Assembly: GCA_011050675.1 (NCBI GenBank) | Contig: DRFI01000016.1 | Coordinates: 1-64,000 of the forward strand | Length of the DNA stretch: 64,000 bases | Direction of reading: 5' to 3' | From: Maribacter sp. | Lineage (GTDB): Bacteria; Bacteroidota; Bacteroidia; Flavobacteriales; Flavobacteriaceae | Part shown: positions 45,310-55,339 of the stretch, one piece after another | Layout: each line of letters opens with the position of its first letter | Numbering within the stretch: position 1 is the first letter of the stretch | Position numbers and translations under genes: made by a program | The notes under the pieces: generated by a model | The model's database searches: none | Told to the model about the DNA's origin: nothing | Seen by the model: the letters and a program-made list of their open reading frames with translations, nothing else

Positions 45310-45654
45310 ATGCCTTTTGAAGAATTCAAAAATGACCTCGTGGGAATAAAAACCGATGTGAGGTCATATATTGAACACAGCGATGAATACTACAGGCTTA
45401 AAATTTTTAAAGTCTTATCGAAGAATGTTACAGGTTTACTAAAATTTATTCTAATTGGCGTAAGCTCAATTTTTGCGTTGCTTTTTGTATCATTCGCAGC
45501 ATGCTTATGGCTTTCCGAGCTAATGAGCAGTTACTTTATTGGTTTTATCATCGTAGCTGGTTGTTATATTCTTATCGCTATACTACTCTATCTTTTTAGA
45601 GAACAGTTGAATAAACCCGTACTTAAAAAATTATCTAAATATTATTTTGACTGA
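45310..45654 (+). CDS. Phage-holin-family (holin-X-like) membrane protein
   Basis: 114 residues with two membrane helices (about 43-71 and 75-95: FILIGVSSIFALLFVSFAAC and YFIGFIIVAGCYILIAILLY) between a charged N-terminus and a short basic tail. This is the pattern of the putative actinobacterial holin-X / DUF1469-like family, which is not phage-derived in most chromosomes and accompanies YtxH genes. It follows the YtxH stop by three bases. Function unknown. Confidence 0.75.
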   Translation: MPFEEFKNDLVGIKTDVRSYIEHSDEYYRLKIFKVLSKNVTGLLKFILIGVSSIFALLFVSFAACLWLSELMSSYFIGFIIVAGCYILIAILLYLFREQLNKPVLKKLSKYYFD

Positions 45655-45656
45655 TT

Positions 45657-45914
45657 ATGAGTAATCAATACCTTTCTTTTAAGGAAATAGATGAGCAATT
45701 GAAGGTTCTTAATCTAAAGCGTCGAATTAACCAAGAGAGCATTAAGCTACAATTCAATCTAACTAAAACAGATTTGGTTCCGCGTCAAATAAGACAAGGC
45801 TTAGGAGCCACTTTTTCTCATAACCAAACTGTAAAAAGTTTGTTGATTACTTTCCTATCAGGTAAAGTATTAGATTTTATTCGAAGCAAACGAAAGTATA
45901 AGAATGTAGATTAG
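45657..45914 (+). CDS. Small basic protein, possibly DUF6327
   Basis: 85 residues. The N-terminal helix YLSFKEIDEQLKVLNLKRRI and the basic C-terminus FIRSKRKYKNVD are visible; no signal peptide and only a weak hydrophobic stretch (SLLITFLSGKVLDFI). It begins two bases after the holin-X stop and so completes a three-gene stress operon. I place it with DUF6327 from memory of similar Flavobacteriia operons, with low certainty. Confidence 0.6.
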   Translation: MSNQYLSFKEIDEQLKVLNLKRRINQESIKLQFNLTKTDLVPRQIRQGLGATFSHNQTVKSLLITFLSGKVLDFIRSKRKYKNVD

Positions 45915-46026
45915 CTTTGGCAGTAACAATCCAATTATATTCGATTCATCTTTAAATATCATTGATTTTCTAAATAACTATAACGTCAAGATCTTTTGCA
46001 ATTCCCACAAACAGTAAAATGTAGTT

Positions 46027-47331
46027 CTAAACATCTAAGTTACCCGATAATTGTTTTAGTATAATCTCTGATAACTTTGCTTGAAACTTAGCATTGCTAA
46101 ATCGAACCTTGGCATTAATATAGTTTAATTGCGCTGTTCTAAACTCTAGGGTAGGTATGGTACCAATTCTATATTTTTCAACGGTGATATCTAAATTCTC
46201 CTTGGCGATAGACTCATTGTTACCTTCTAGTTCAATAAGACTAATATTAGTTAAATAAGTTTGGTAGGTTGTGCTCAACAATGATAACAGTTCTTGTTGC
46301 TGTTCTTCTATGGCAACCTCTGCATTTTCCAGCTCTAACTTGCTTATTTTTTCATTTCTATTTTGTTTGAACCCATCAAAAAGATTTAATGTAGCACCAA
46401 AACCATAATTAAAACCTCTAGAATCTGAACTGGTGGTAAAACCAAGACTGGATTCTGAACGACCAAAATTATACCCAGTAGTTGCATAAACGGTAGGGTA
46501 TCTTGCCGCACGTACCTGTTTCAATTCTAACTCACTTATTCGTTTACTTATACGTTCGGCATTCAATTCAGGGTTATTAGTTACTACCTCCGTTTCCAAA
46601 TTAGATAGTAGCAGACTATCATCTACAAAAATTTCTGGTACAGCTATGAAGTCTGTTTTCAATTCTCTTGCTAATTGTCTATTCAATTCGATTTTGGTAT
46701 TGGCATACAATTCCTTTTGACGTTGCATCAATGTTTGATCGGTATTTAAATCGACCTGCGCATTTAGCACTTCTAATTTTGAAGCTTTACCAATTGTAAA
46801 TCGGTTTTGAGCGAGTTCTACTCGTTGTTTTGAGATTAAGATAGTACTATCTAAAGCAGATAATTGCTGCTGCTGCTGCACTAAGTCATAATACGTAATC
46901 ATCACCTCTCCTACCTTGGTAAGAATCACCTGCTTCAATTCTTCCGCTCCTAAATTTTGATTCTGCTTTAGTTGCTCATAATTAGCGAACATACTTAGAC
47001 CATCAAATAAAGTCCAGTCTAAAGCTACACCATAAGACAGGTTATTGTTCTTAGCATTATCCTGTTCAACTTGCGAACCATCTGATCGGGTTTGTGATAG
47101 GTTTTGAACACTATTGGTATCATCAATACTAGCTTCTAGAGTTGGTAGCATACCCGCAAAACCCGGACTTACCGATAGGGAATCTATTTTTAGATTATTA
47201 CCTGCTGTAATTATTTGATAATTATTCTCAACTGCAGTTTTAACCGCATCCGTTATAGTAAGTACCTCTTGTCCAAAACAATTAAAGGCAATTAGATATA
47301 ATATAATAGTTGTGTATTTTAAGTTGTTCAT
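46027..47331 (-). CDS. TolC-family outer-membrane channel
   Basis: 434 residues with a signal peptide ending NCFGQ. The two structural repeats of long helices are clear (LTITDAVKTAVENNYQIITA at the start, RVELAQNRFTIGKASKLEVL in the first repeat, LDITVEKYRIGTIPTLEF in the second). It is the outer-membrane exit duct for the RND pump encoded directly upstream (one-base gap). Confidence 0.92.
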   Translation of the reverse strand: MNNLKYTTIILYLIAFNCFGQEVLTITDAVKTAVENNYQIITAGNNLKIDSLSVSPGFAGMLPTLEASIDDTNSVQNLSQTRSDGSQVEQDNAKNNNLSYGVALDWTLFDGLSMFANYEQLKQNQNLGAEELKQVILTKVGEVMITYYDLVQQQQQLSALDSTILISKQRVELAQNRFTIGKASKLEVLNAQVDLNTDQTLMQRQKELYANTKIELNRQLARELKTDFIAVPEIFVDDSLLLSNLETEVVTNNPELNAERISKRISELELKQVRAARYPTVYATTGYNFGRSESSLGFTTSSDSRGFNYGFGATLNLFDGFKQNRNEKISKLELENAEVAIEEQQQELLSLLSTTYQTYLTNISLIELEGNNESIAKENLDITVEKYRIGTIPTLEFRTAQLNYINAKVRFSNAKFQAKLSEIILKQLSGNLDV

Positions 47332-47332
47332 G

Positions 47333-50300
47333 TTATAATGTTTCTAGCGCTTTAAATTCTGGTCTTTCTACTTTCTCTCTTGACCATAACATATAAAGTG
47401 CTGGTATAACAAATAAGGTTAGCATTAATGAAAACATGGTGCCGCCAATGATTACCACACCCATTCCTATTCTACTGGTAGAGGCTGCCCCTAATGATAA
47501 TGCAATCGGTAATGCACCTAGTGCAATGGTTAAACTGGTCATTAAAATAGGTCGTAATCTAGATTCTGATGCTTTTAGAATAGCTTCCCTCTTTTCTAAT
47601 CCTTGCTCTCGTAACTGGTTTGCAAATTCTACAATAAGAATACCGTTTTTAGTCACCAGACCAATAAGCATTATCGTACCTATTTGACTGAATATATTCC
47701 AAGATTGCCCAAATAACCATAACGAAAATAAAGCTCCAGCAACTGCCATTGGTACTGTTAGAATGATAATAAATGGATCAATAAAGCTTTCAAACTGTGC
47801 TGCAAGTATTAAGAATATGAGTAATAATGCCAAGCCGAAAGCAAACAACGTATTGGAACTACTCTCCACAAAATCTCTGGATTCCCCTCCTAAATCTGTT
47901 GTAAAGGATTCATCCAAAACTTTATCCTTTATGCGCTCCATGGCTTCTATTCCATCATTAATGGTTTTACCAGGTGCTAAATTTGCAGAGACCGTGGCAG
48001 ACATATAACGATTATTATGGTATAGTTGTGGCGGACTACTATGTTCTGATGTTTGCACCAAGTTATCCAACTGAATTAATAAACCATCTTTATTCTTTAC
48101 GAAGATGGAAGTTAAATCCATTGGAGCATTTCTATCCTCTTTATCAAATTGCCCAATAACTTGATATTGCTTCCCGTTCATTAAAAAGTAGCCGAAGCGT
48201 TGCCCACTTAATGATAATTGTAATGTTTCTGCGACGTCAATTACAGAAACACCTAAAGTCTCGGCTTTTTCACGATCAATGGTCACGTAAATTTCTGGTT
48301 TATCAAATTTTAGATTTACATCTACAAATGAAAAGGTTGGTTCCTTCTCGGCTTCCGCCATGAATGCAGGAATATTCTCTTCTAATTTTTTGAAATTTTG
48401 AGCTTGTATGATGAATTGTATTGGAGGACCTCCCCTTCTATTTACTGAAATGGTCGGTCTTTCAGATACGTTTGATTTTCCACCCACGTAGTCTTTTGCC
48501 CATCGTCCTAAATCTTCGGCTATTTCATGTTGTGATCGCTCTCGTTCACTAGGATCAACCAATGCAATATTTGCTCTACCACTATTTACAGATGATGAGC
48601 CAAAACCGGGCGAAGTCAGTACCAAACTTACTTTTTTCTCAGGAACAGAATCATTGATTAGCTCTGTAATATCCGTCATTAAACGGTCCATATACTCGTA
48701 TGATGACCCCTCTGGAGCATTAACGCTTAACCTTATAAAACTACGATCATCGTATGGCGCTGTTTCTTTTGGTAGTAGAATATAGAATAAAGCTATAAGC
48801 CCCAGACAACCAGCAAGTATTGGAAAACTTAACCATTTGCGTTTCATAAAAACACGTAATGATTCAGCATACGAATGATTCATTTTCAAGAAATACTTCT
48901 CCGTTACATTGTAAAATTTTGAACGCTTTTGCTTCCCTGGCTTAATAAGGTATGCATTTAGCATTGGCGTTAGTGATAACGATACAAAAGCAGATATGAG
49001 TACTGCGGCACCAAGCACAACACCAAACTCCCTAAATAACCTGCCAACAAATCCTTCTAAGAATATTACCGGTAAGAATACTGCTGCTAATGTTATGGAA
49101 ATAGAAATGACCGCAAAGAATATTTCATTTGAGCCTTTTATAGCTGCCTCAATAGGACTCATACCCTCTTCCACCTTTTTATAGATATTCTCGGTAACAA
49201 CTATCCCATCATCCACCACAAGACCTGTGGCTAAAACAATAGCCAATAAGGTCAATACATTTATAGAGTAACCAAACAGCCACATGACAAAGAATGTAGC
49301 TATTAGAGAAACAGGTATATCAATTAATGGTCTCATTGCCATTGACCAATTTCTAAAAAATACAAAAATTACTAGAATTACTAATATGATCGAAATAAGC
49401 AATGTCTCCGCAACCTCTGTAACCGCTCTTCTAACGAATACGGTATCATCTATTACTATATTTAATTTGAACCCTTCAGGTAAATCTTTTTTCAGTTTTT
49501 CATACTCCTCATAAAAGGCATCGGCAATTTCCAAATAGTTTGTACCAGGTTGAGGAATAACAGCTGTTGCGACCATCGGTTGACCAGAATCACTCATTTT
49601 GGTTTCCATATTCTCCCCTTCTAATGAGGCTTGACCAATATCACTTAAACGCACCAATTTTTCATTATCGGCCATGATAATGATATTATTAAATTGCTTT
49701 TCGGTATTTAAGTTACCTATCGTCTTTACGGTTAATTCGGTATTATCGCCAGTTAACTTTCCTGATGGTAATTCTACATTTTGAGCCAAAAGAGCAGCTC
49801 GTACATCGGCTACAGTAAGACCATATGATGCTAATTTTAATGGATCGATCCATAAGCGCATGGCATATCTACGTTGACCCCAAATTTGCACACTACTTAC
49901 GCCTGGTATGGTTTCTATTCTTTGAGCAATTACATTTTCAGCATAATCGGAAAGTTCTAGTATATTTTTACCGTCACTCTGTACGGTCATGGAAAGTATA
50001 CGTTGTGCATCGGCATCAGATTTTGATACCACTGGTGGTGCATCTAAATCATCTGGTAAGCTTCTAACAGCTTGGGAAACCTTATCCCTAACATCATTGG
50101 CCGCATCTTCCAAGTTCTTGTCCAAATTAAATTCAATACTGATGGAGCTAGAACCTTGAACACTTGAAGAGGTAACATTTCGAATTCCATCAATTGAATT
50201 AATGGCTTTTTCTAATGGCTCTGTAATCTGCGATTCAATAATATCTGCATTAGCGCCTGAATATGTAGTTCTAACTGATACTTGGGCGGGATCAATAGAT

Positions 50301-50413
50301 GGAAATTCTCGAACTCCTAAATAGGTATACCCTATAATACCAAATAGCACTATGGTAAGGTTCATTACAATGGTGAGTACCGGTCTTTTTATACTTAAGG
50401 TAGATAGATTCAT
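47333..50413 (-). CDS. RND multidrug efflux permease (HAE1/AcrB type)
   Basis: 1026 residues, normal length. The start LSTLSIKRPVLTIVMNLTIV is followed by the TM4 Asp-Asp proton relay LATGLVVDDGIVVTENIY, two large periplasmic loops, and a C-terminal TM bundle ending FVIPALYMLWSREK. It exports hydrophobic drugs or lipids from the inner-membrane outer leaflet using the proton gradient. Gene order adaptor-permease-channel with overlaps of one base or less. Confidence 0.95.
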   Translation of the reverse strand: MNLSTLSIKRPVLTIVMNLTIVLFGIIGYTYLGVREFPSIDPAQVSVRTTYSGANADIIESQITEPLEKAINSIDGIRNVTSSSVQGSSSISIEFNLDKNLEDAANDVRDKVSQAVRSLPDDLDAPPVVSKSDADAQRILSMTVQSDGKNILELSDYAENVIAQRIETIPGVSSVQIWGQRRYAMRLWIDPLKLASYGLTVADVRAALLAQNVELPSGKLTGDNTELTVKTIGNLNTEKQFNNIIIMADNEKLVRLSDIGQASLEGENMETKMSDSGQPMVATAVIPQPGTNYLEIADAFYEEYEKLKKDLPEGFKLNIVIDDTVFVRRAVTEVAETLLISIILVILVIFVFFRNWSMAMRPLIDIPVSLIATFFVMWLFGYSINVLTLLAIVLATGLVVDDGIVVTENIYKKVEEGMSPIEAAIKGSNEIFFAVISISITLAAVFLPVIFLEGFVGRLFREFGVVLGAAVLISAFVSLSLTPMLNAYLIKPGKQKRSKFYNVTEKYFLKMNHSYAESLRVFMKRKWLSFPILAGCLGLIALFYILLPKETAPYDDRSFIRLSVNAPEGSSYEYMDRLMTDITELINDSVPEKKVSLVLTSPGFGSSSVNSGRANIALVDPSERERSQHEIAEDLGRWAKDYVGGKSNVSERPTISVNRRGGPPIQFIIQAQNFKKLEENIPAFMAEAEKEPTFSFVDVNLKFDKPEIYVTIDREKAETLGVSVIDVAETLQLSLSGQRFGYFLMNGKQYQVIGQFDKEDRNAPMDLTSIFVKNKDGLLIQLDNLVQTSEHSSPPQLYHNNRYMSATVSANLAPGKTINDGIEAMERIKDKVLDESFTTDLGGESRDFVESSSNTLFAFGLALLLIFLILAAQFESFIDPFIIILTVPMAVAGALFSLWLFGQSWNIFSQIGTIMLIGLVTKNGILIVEFANQLREQGLEKREAILKASESRLRPILMTSLTIALGALPIALSLGAASTSRIGMGVVIIGGTMFSLMLTLFVIPALYMLWSREKVERPEFKALETL

Positions 50414-51492
50414 TATTCTGCAAAATGTTTTTCAGGTTGCTCTAAATCTATATTTACCGGTGTTCCGTTTTTTAAGGCCATAACACCATAGGTTAAAATG
50501 GTATCACCTGCCTTTAAGCCTGTTAACACACGTACTTCATTTCCCGTACGAGCACCTATTTTTACGTCAATTTCCTTAGCCAACCCGTGGTCCGAAATAA
50601 AAATACGTTTACCATTTTGCACAGGAATCAATGATTCTGATGGTACCATTAATGCATCATCTATACTTTCTAACGGCAGCATTACATTTGCATACGTACC
50701 AGGATATAATTTCCCTTCTCTATTCTCAGCAATTGCTCGCATTTTTAATGTTCTCGTAGCTATTTCAACTTCCGGTTCAATAGCATAAACCTCGGCTTCG
50801 TATTCCGCTGTCGAATCTGAAGTAGTAAAGGTTAATTTAGACCCTACGGTAACTTGAGAAGCATATTTTTCTGGAATTGAAAAAGTAATTTTCAATTTAC
50901 TGGTGTTTACCAGTTTTGCGATTGGTGTTATTGGTGTTACATAAGTTCCTTTAGATATAGACCTTAAACCTATAGTACCTGAAAAAGGTGCCCTAACTAT
51001 TGTTTTAGATAATTGCGCTTTTATGAGTTGAGACTCTGCACTGGCAGATTGAAAATCTGCACTAACAATATCATACTCTTCTTGGCTAATAGCTTGTTTC
51101 TCTAGTAGTAACTTAGCACGACGTTCATTTTCGGACGCCAACTTCTGAGCTGTCTGTACTTTGGATAATTGAGCTTGTAATTCAATATCGTTAACCTTAA
51201 ACAATACCTGCCCTTGGGCTACTTTAGCACCTTCTTGAAAATTAATACTTTCTACTACTCCAGATACTTCACTTCTAATCTCTATTTGCTCATTGGCTTC
51301 AACGGTGCCAGAAAGCGAAATGTTATCGTTGAATTTCTGTGGATACAGAACCAACCCTTTAACTGTTGTAGCTGTTGTAATTTCTGATGAAGATTTTGGT
51401 TCTCCTATTTCGCTATTTGCATTAACGCGGTAGACAATTAGCGCGATAATTCCAATTAGCAAAACACTGTAAACAATGTATTTTGTTTTCAT
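50413..51492 (-). CDS. RND efflux periplasmic adaptor
   Basis: 359 residues. An N-terminal hydrophobic anchor (YSVLLIGIIALIVYRV) and the lipoyl halves (VSGVVESINFQEGAKVAQGQ; FSGTIGLRSISKGTYVTP) surround a helical hairpin. The barrel and membrane-proximal domains follow. It links the permease to TolC. First gene of the pump operon, with no adjacent TetR or two-component regulator in the window. Confidence 0.92.
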   Translation of the reverse strand: MKTKYIVYSVLLIGIIALIVYRVNANSEIGEPKSSSEITTATTVKGLVLYPQKFNDNISLSGTVEANEQIEIRSEVSGVVESINFQEGAKVAQGQVLFKVNDIELQAQLSKVQTAQKLASENERRAKLLLEKQAISQEEYDIVSADFQSASAESQLIKAQLSKTIVRAPFSGTIGLRSISKGTYVTPITPIAKLVNTSKLKITFSIPEKYASQVTVGSKLTFTTSDSTAEYEAEVYAIEPEVEIATRTLKMRAIAENREGKLYPGTYANVMLPLESIDDALMVPSESLIPVQNGKRIFISDHGLAKEIDVKIGARTGNEVRVLTGLKAGDTILTYGVMALKNGTPVNIDLEQPEKHFAE

Positions 51493-51757
51493 AGGGTTTG
51501 AGGATGGAATTTGGTTGTTTGGTTACTAACAAATCTAAACCTAATCACCAATTTTGGGTATATATTAAGTCATATTTAACAAGGTTTTAGCACCTTTCCC
51601 CTTTCCTTTAACAGAAAACATGATTTAACGCAAACGAAGCATTTCTATTTGACAATAAAAAAATAAAAAGGATTAATCTAACTGAAAATTTAACATAGTC
51701 ATCCCTTTTTAAAATGGAAATAATAAATTTAATAGTTGTTTACGCTACTTATTCAAA

Positions 51758-51810
51758 CAAAAAAAATCTGGTGTATTAGAAAAGTAATGACACTTTGCTA
51801 ATACACCAGA
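51758..51810 (-). terminator. Intrinsic terminator of the nrdBA operon
   Basis: Arms at 51767-51779 and 51798-51810 are perfectly complementary over 13 bp (CTGGTGTATTAG core) with an 18-base loop, followed on the minus strand by a run of U. It lies about 40 bases past the nrdA stop. The remaining 51493-51757 stretch holds no gene I can support. Confidence 0.82.
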
Positions 51811-51849
51811 TGTACTATATATTATAACTATTTCTAGTCTACCGAAATA

Positions 51850-53646
51850 TTATGCTTCACAACTAGCACAATCTTTCTTTTGCTTAAATTTCTGTGCTGC
51901 ATTCATACTATGTTGGTAGTACAATGATTTCAACCCTAATTTCCAAGCAGTAACGTGAATCTTATTGATTTCTTTTACTGGCATATCTGGGTGAACAATG
52001 ATATTCACTGACTGACCTTGATCAATATGATTTTGTCTGTTTGCAGCTTGATAGATAATATCCATCTGATCTATTTCAGAATAGGTTTTAAATACATCTT
52101 TCTCTAAATCTGAAAGGAATTCTAAATGCTGTACAGAACCATCATAATCACGAATGCTATGCCATACTTCTGTAGTGTTCATTCCTTTTTCCTCTAAAAG
52201 ATCTACTAAAAAAGGGTTTCTTATCGTAGTCTTTACTTTTGCGATATCCTTCACGTACGTATTTGACCAAATTGGCTCTATACCTTGAGAAACCTGACCT
52301 AATATGAATGCAGAAGACGTAGTTGGTGCAATAGCGTTCAACGTAGCATTTCTTCTACCATAACCTTTTAATACCGCAGGCTCACCAAATTTATCGGCTA
52401 ACTCTTCTGAAGCACTGTATGACTTTTCTTTTATTGTTTTGAATATTTCACTATTCAAATTATAAGCTTCTTGACTATTAAATGGTAACATTCTAGATTG
52501 CAATAAAGAATGCCATCCTAATACACCTAAACCTAATGCACGGTTATCTTTTGCAAAGTTATATGCACGTTCCATGAACATGAAGGTTTGGCGATCCTCG
52601 CGACTTTCAGAATCACGGTAAGCTTCTAATTTTTCGCAGAATTCAGTAATTACAGCATCTAAAAAGAATACCATTGTTTCTACTGCATCTGTATCTTTCC
52701 ATTTATCATAATGAAGTACGTTTACTGAAGACAATACACATACAAACGACCACTCGTCACTTGACGGTAACATAATCTCAGTACAAAGGTTACTTGCATG
52801 AATTTTATGTCCTTTCTCTTTATAAACATCTGCCGCACCATTATTAGCATTATCCTTAAAGAAGATGTATGGATAGCCCATCTCTCCTCTTCTTTGTAAT
52901 ACTTTTGCCCAGATAGAACGCTTTTCATTATCGCCATCTACCATTTCTTGCATCCACTCATTGGTAACAGTAACACCATGAGTTAGCTCTTGAATAGGGT
53001 TACCTTCGGTACCTATTTCTAAGAATTCTTTAATATCTGCATGCTCTACAGGTAAGTATGGTGAAAAACGACCACGACGAACAGAGCCTTGACTTACTAC
53101 ATCTACCATAGATTCAAAAAGCTGCATAATATGTACAGCTCCTGAAGCTTTACCATTATTTTTTACCTCTGCTCCTCTATGTCTAATGTTACCAAAGTAA
53201 CCAGATGTACCACCACCTAACTTAGACATCATACCTACTTCAGATTGAGTATATAAAATATTACCCATATCATCAGATATGTTCGATCCAAAACAGCTAA
53301 TTGGTAATCCTCTTTCTTTTCCGAAGTTAGACCAAACTGGTGACGCCAATGAGTAAAAACCTTCACTCATGTAACCGTAGAACTTGTCTGAAAAACCAGG
53401 CATGTTCAATATTTTTTCTGCTCTATCAGCAATTTCACGAATACGAGTTTCTGCAGACACCCCTGGAGACAAATAACCAGAACCTAAAAAGTTACGGCTA
53501 TCTTCATTTAACCACTTAAAACCTTCTTCTTTGTCTTTAACTAAACTTTTTAAAGCTTCTTTTCTAGCTTGTACCAGCTCGTTAGAACCATTCAGTTTTG
53601 TTTCTTCTAGTATGCTGCTCTCTAAATTAATTTTTGAATCGTTCAT
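51850..53646 (-). CDS. nrdA: Class I ribonucleotide reductase large subunit without ATP-cone
   Basis: 598 residues, shorter than the ~760 of E. coli NrdA because the N-terminal ATP-cone is missing; the sequence opens directly with the ten-stranded-barrel domain (LNEDSRNFLGSGYLSPG). PISCFGSNIS carries one active-site Cys, NLCTEIMLPS is the substrate loop, and the tail ends CASCEA, the redox-shuttle Cys pair. It reduces ribonucleoside diphosphates. Regulation by ATP/dATP is evidently moved to the partner NrdB encoded immediately upstream. Confidence 0.95.
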   Translation of the reverse strand: MNDSKINLESSILEETKLNGSNELVQARKEALKSLVKDKEEGFKWLNEDSRNFLGSGYLSPGVSAETRIREIADRAEKILNMPGFSDKFYGYMSEGFYSLASPVWSNFGKERGLPISCFGSNISDDMGNILYTQSEVGMMSKLGGGTSGYFGNIRHRGAEVKNNGKASGAVHIMQLFESMVDVVSQGSVRRGRFSPYLPVEHADIKEFLEIGTEGNPIQELTHGVTVTNEWMQEMVDGDNEKRSIWAKVLQRRGEMGYPYIFFKDNANNGAADVYKEKGHKIHASNLCTEIMLPSSDEWSFVCVLSSVNVLHYDKWKDTDAVETMVFFLDAVITEFCEKLEAYRDSESREDRQTFMFMERAYNFAKDNRALGLGVLGWHSLLQSRMLPFNSQEAYNLNSEIFKTIKEKSYSASEELADKFGEPAVLKGYGRRNATLNAIAPTTSSAFILGQVSQGIEPIWSNTYVKDIAKVKTTIRNPFLVDLLEEKGMNTTEVWHSIRDYDGSVQHLEFLSDLEKDVFKTYSEIDQMDIIYQAANRQNHIDQGQSVNIIVHPDMPVKEINKIHVTAWKLGLKSLYYQHSMNAAQKFKQKKDCASCEA

Positions 53647-54921
53647 TTAAAATAAGTCGTCACTGGTTATACTTTGTGTTCTTTTGCTGTAGTTGATAGA
53701 GCGTTTTACGAAGAAATCGCCATGTTTTGTCCCGATAATTTCATCATCGAACCATTCTGTTTGCGATAGTAATTCTTCGTCTACGTCAAATATTTTTTCA
53801 ATTCCAATACTCTCTATAGAATCGTTAAATCTCTTTTTAATGAATTCTTTCACTAACTTCTTAGGTAAGAAATCAATTTCACCGGCTTCAAAAATCCAAT
53901 CTATAATATCACTTTCCGATAAGAATGCCTCCTTACACATTTCTTGTACAGTACCATGAAATTCTTTATTGAACCATGTAGGGTTTTCATCCTTAATGAT
54001 ATTAATGATATCAATACCAAAATCTCCATGAATCTGTTCTTCTTTAGAGGTTGCCTCTACCACATTAGAGATGCCCTTAAACATATTCTTGTGCTTATTA
54101 AAAGCCATAATTATCAAGAACTGAGAAAATAAAGACACATGCTCTATAAATAATGAAAACAATAAAACTGACTCTGCATATTCTTGATTGTTCTCACTCT
54201 TAGAGTTCTTAAGGGCTGTCTCTAAATAATGAACCCTTTTCATTATTACAGGCTTCTTCTTTAAATTTTTAAACTCTTCGTTTAACCCTAATATCTCTAA
54301 CAAATGTGAATATGCATCATGATGTCTAACTTCACTTTCCGCAAAAGTCGCACCTACCGAACCTATTTCTGGTTTAGGCATTTTGTGATAGATATCTCCC
54401 CAAAAACTTTTAACCGCAACTTCTATTTGAGAAATTGCCAACATCGTGTTCTTTATCGCGTTTCTCTCAATATCATTTAACCCTGTTTTAAAGTCTTGAA
54501 TATCACTTGTAAAGTTGAATTCTGTATGTATCCAATACGAGTGTCTTATTGCTGATACATAATCATACAACGCAGGGTATTCATATGGCTTAAGATTAAC
54601 ACGCTTTTCAAAGACATTAGACTTTCTTCTTTGTGCTTGTTCATTTCGATAAAGGATATACCCCTTGGCTACATCGAAATAACCACCTTCCATTAATTTA
54701 TTTTCAACAAAATCTTGAACCTCCTCTACAGTAGGTATATAATTATCATCAGCTTGCTTTCTTTCTAAGAGTGCTAAATGAACATTATTTGATATTATTT
54801 CAGCCTCACCAGGTCCACCATGTTCAACAGCCGTCATAGCCTTTAAAATGGCATTAGTAATCTTGTGTAAATGGAAGGGTTTCGTGGTGAAATCCCTTTT
54901 AATGACTTCGGATATTTTCAT
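53647..54921 (-). CDS. nrdB: Class I ribonucleotide reductase small subunit with N-terminal ATP-cone
   Basis: 424 residues. Residues 1-95 are an ATP-cone (VIKRDFTTKPFHLHKITNAI, IPTVEEVQDFVENKLMEGGY), the module normally on NrdA. The ferritin-like radical-generating part follows, with metal ligands Glu167 (QIEVAV), Glu197 and His200 (SEVRHH), a Tyr at 204, and the second Glu/His pair in EEQIHGDFG. This arrangement is the one established for Leeuwenhoekiella blandensis NrdB, where dATP makes NrdB oligomerise and inhibits the enzyme. Use of a dimanganese centre (class Id) is likely by family but not provable here. The stop abuts nrdA. Confidence 0.95.
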   Translation of the reverse strand: MKISEVIKRDFTTKPFHLHKITNAILKAMTAVEHGGPGEAEIISNNVHLALLERKQADDNYIPTVEEVQDFVENKLMEGGYFDVAKGYILYRNEQAQRRKSNVFEKRVNLKPYEYPALYDYVSAIRHSYWIHTEFNFTSDIQDFKTGLNDIERNAIKNTMLAISQIEVAVKSFWGDIYHKMPKPEIGSVGATFAESEVRHHDAYSHLLEILGLNEEFKNLKKKPVIMKRVHYLETALKNSKSENNQEYAESVLLFSLFIEHVSLFSQFLIIMAFNKHKNMFKGISNVVEATSKEEQIHGDFGIDIINIIKDENPTWFNKEFHGTVQEMCKEAFLSESDIIDWIFEAGEIDFLPKKLVKEFIKKRFNDSIESIGIEKIFDVDEELLSQTEWFDDEIIGTKHGDFFVKRSINYSKRTQSITSDDLF

Positions 54922-54998
54922 GTTAAAAAAAAGTTAATGATATACTTAGTTAGAGAGGTATAAAGGTCAAAAATAAATCGTCTTGATTTCATGTTTTA

Positions 54999-55018
54999 CC
55001 TGTTAAGCTTTTAACAGG
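54999..55018. promoter_or_regulatory. Palindrome upstream of nrdB
   Basis: CCTGTTAA-GCTT-TTAACAGG has perfect 8-bp arms and lies 78-97 bases upstream of the nrdB start. It does not resemble the NrdR box. It may be an operator for nrd expression; the binding protein is unknown. Confidence 0.45.
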
Positions 55019-55019
55019 G

Positions 55020-55028
55020 TTATCAACA
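55020..55028 (+). promoter_or_regulatory. DnaA-box-like 9-mer
   Basis: TTATCAACA differs from the DnaA consensus TTATCCACA at one base and directly follows the palindrome. DnaA regulates nrd genes in several bacteria. A single one-mismatch 9-mer is weak evidence by itself. Confidence 0.3.
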
Positions 55029-55339
55029 ATTGTATTTTTAGACCAGAAATGAGGAAATTACAAAATGTACTAAAACCATTTTAATAAATTGATTTTCAAT
55101 AAATTAAACTCCTATACCTGAAGAGAAATTTGAGATCAACTATAAAAATAATCCTCTAAAATTATTTTGATAATTATTTATTTCATGATTGGCCATATGA
55201 AAATTTTAAAAATAATAGACTATTATTCTTAAGGTAAATTTTAACAAATTTATTCTTTAATCTTAACAGGTTTCCTATCAAATATATAGCAGAATCCACA
55301 TAAACAGAAGCATCAGATCTTCACCCTTTAATTAAGGTT

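Larger units (their letters stand above)
54922..55339. other. 418-bp nrd promoter region
   Basis: No coding frame of interest. Very AT-rich, with a palindrome and a DnaA-box-like site just upstream of nrdB (listed separately). The right part (55080-55339) holds only AT-rich sequence and the 3' side of the GH85 gene; no clear terminator for that gene was found. Confidence 0.5.

Noticed and set aside
54922..55339. NrdR boxes in the nrd promoter
   Set aside because: No pair of ACACTATAT-like boxes could be found; the palindrome present has a different sequence.
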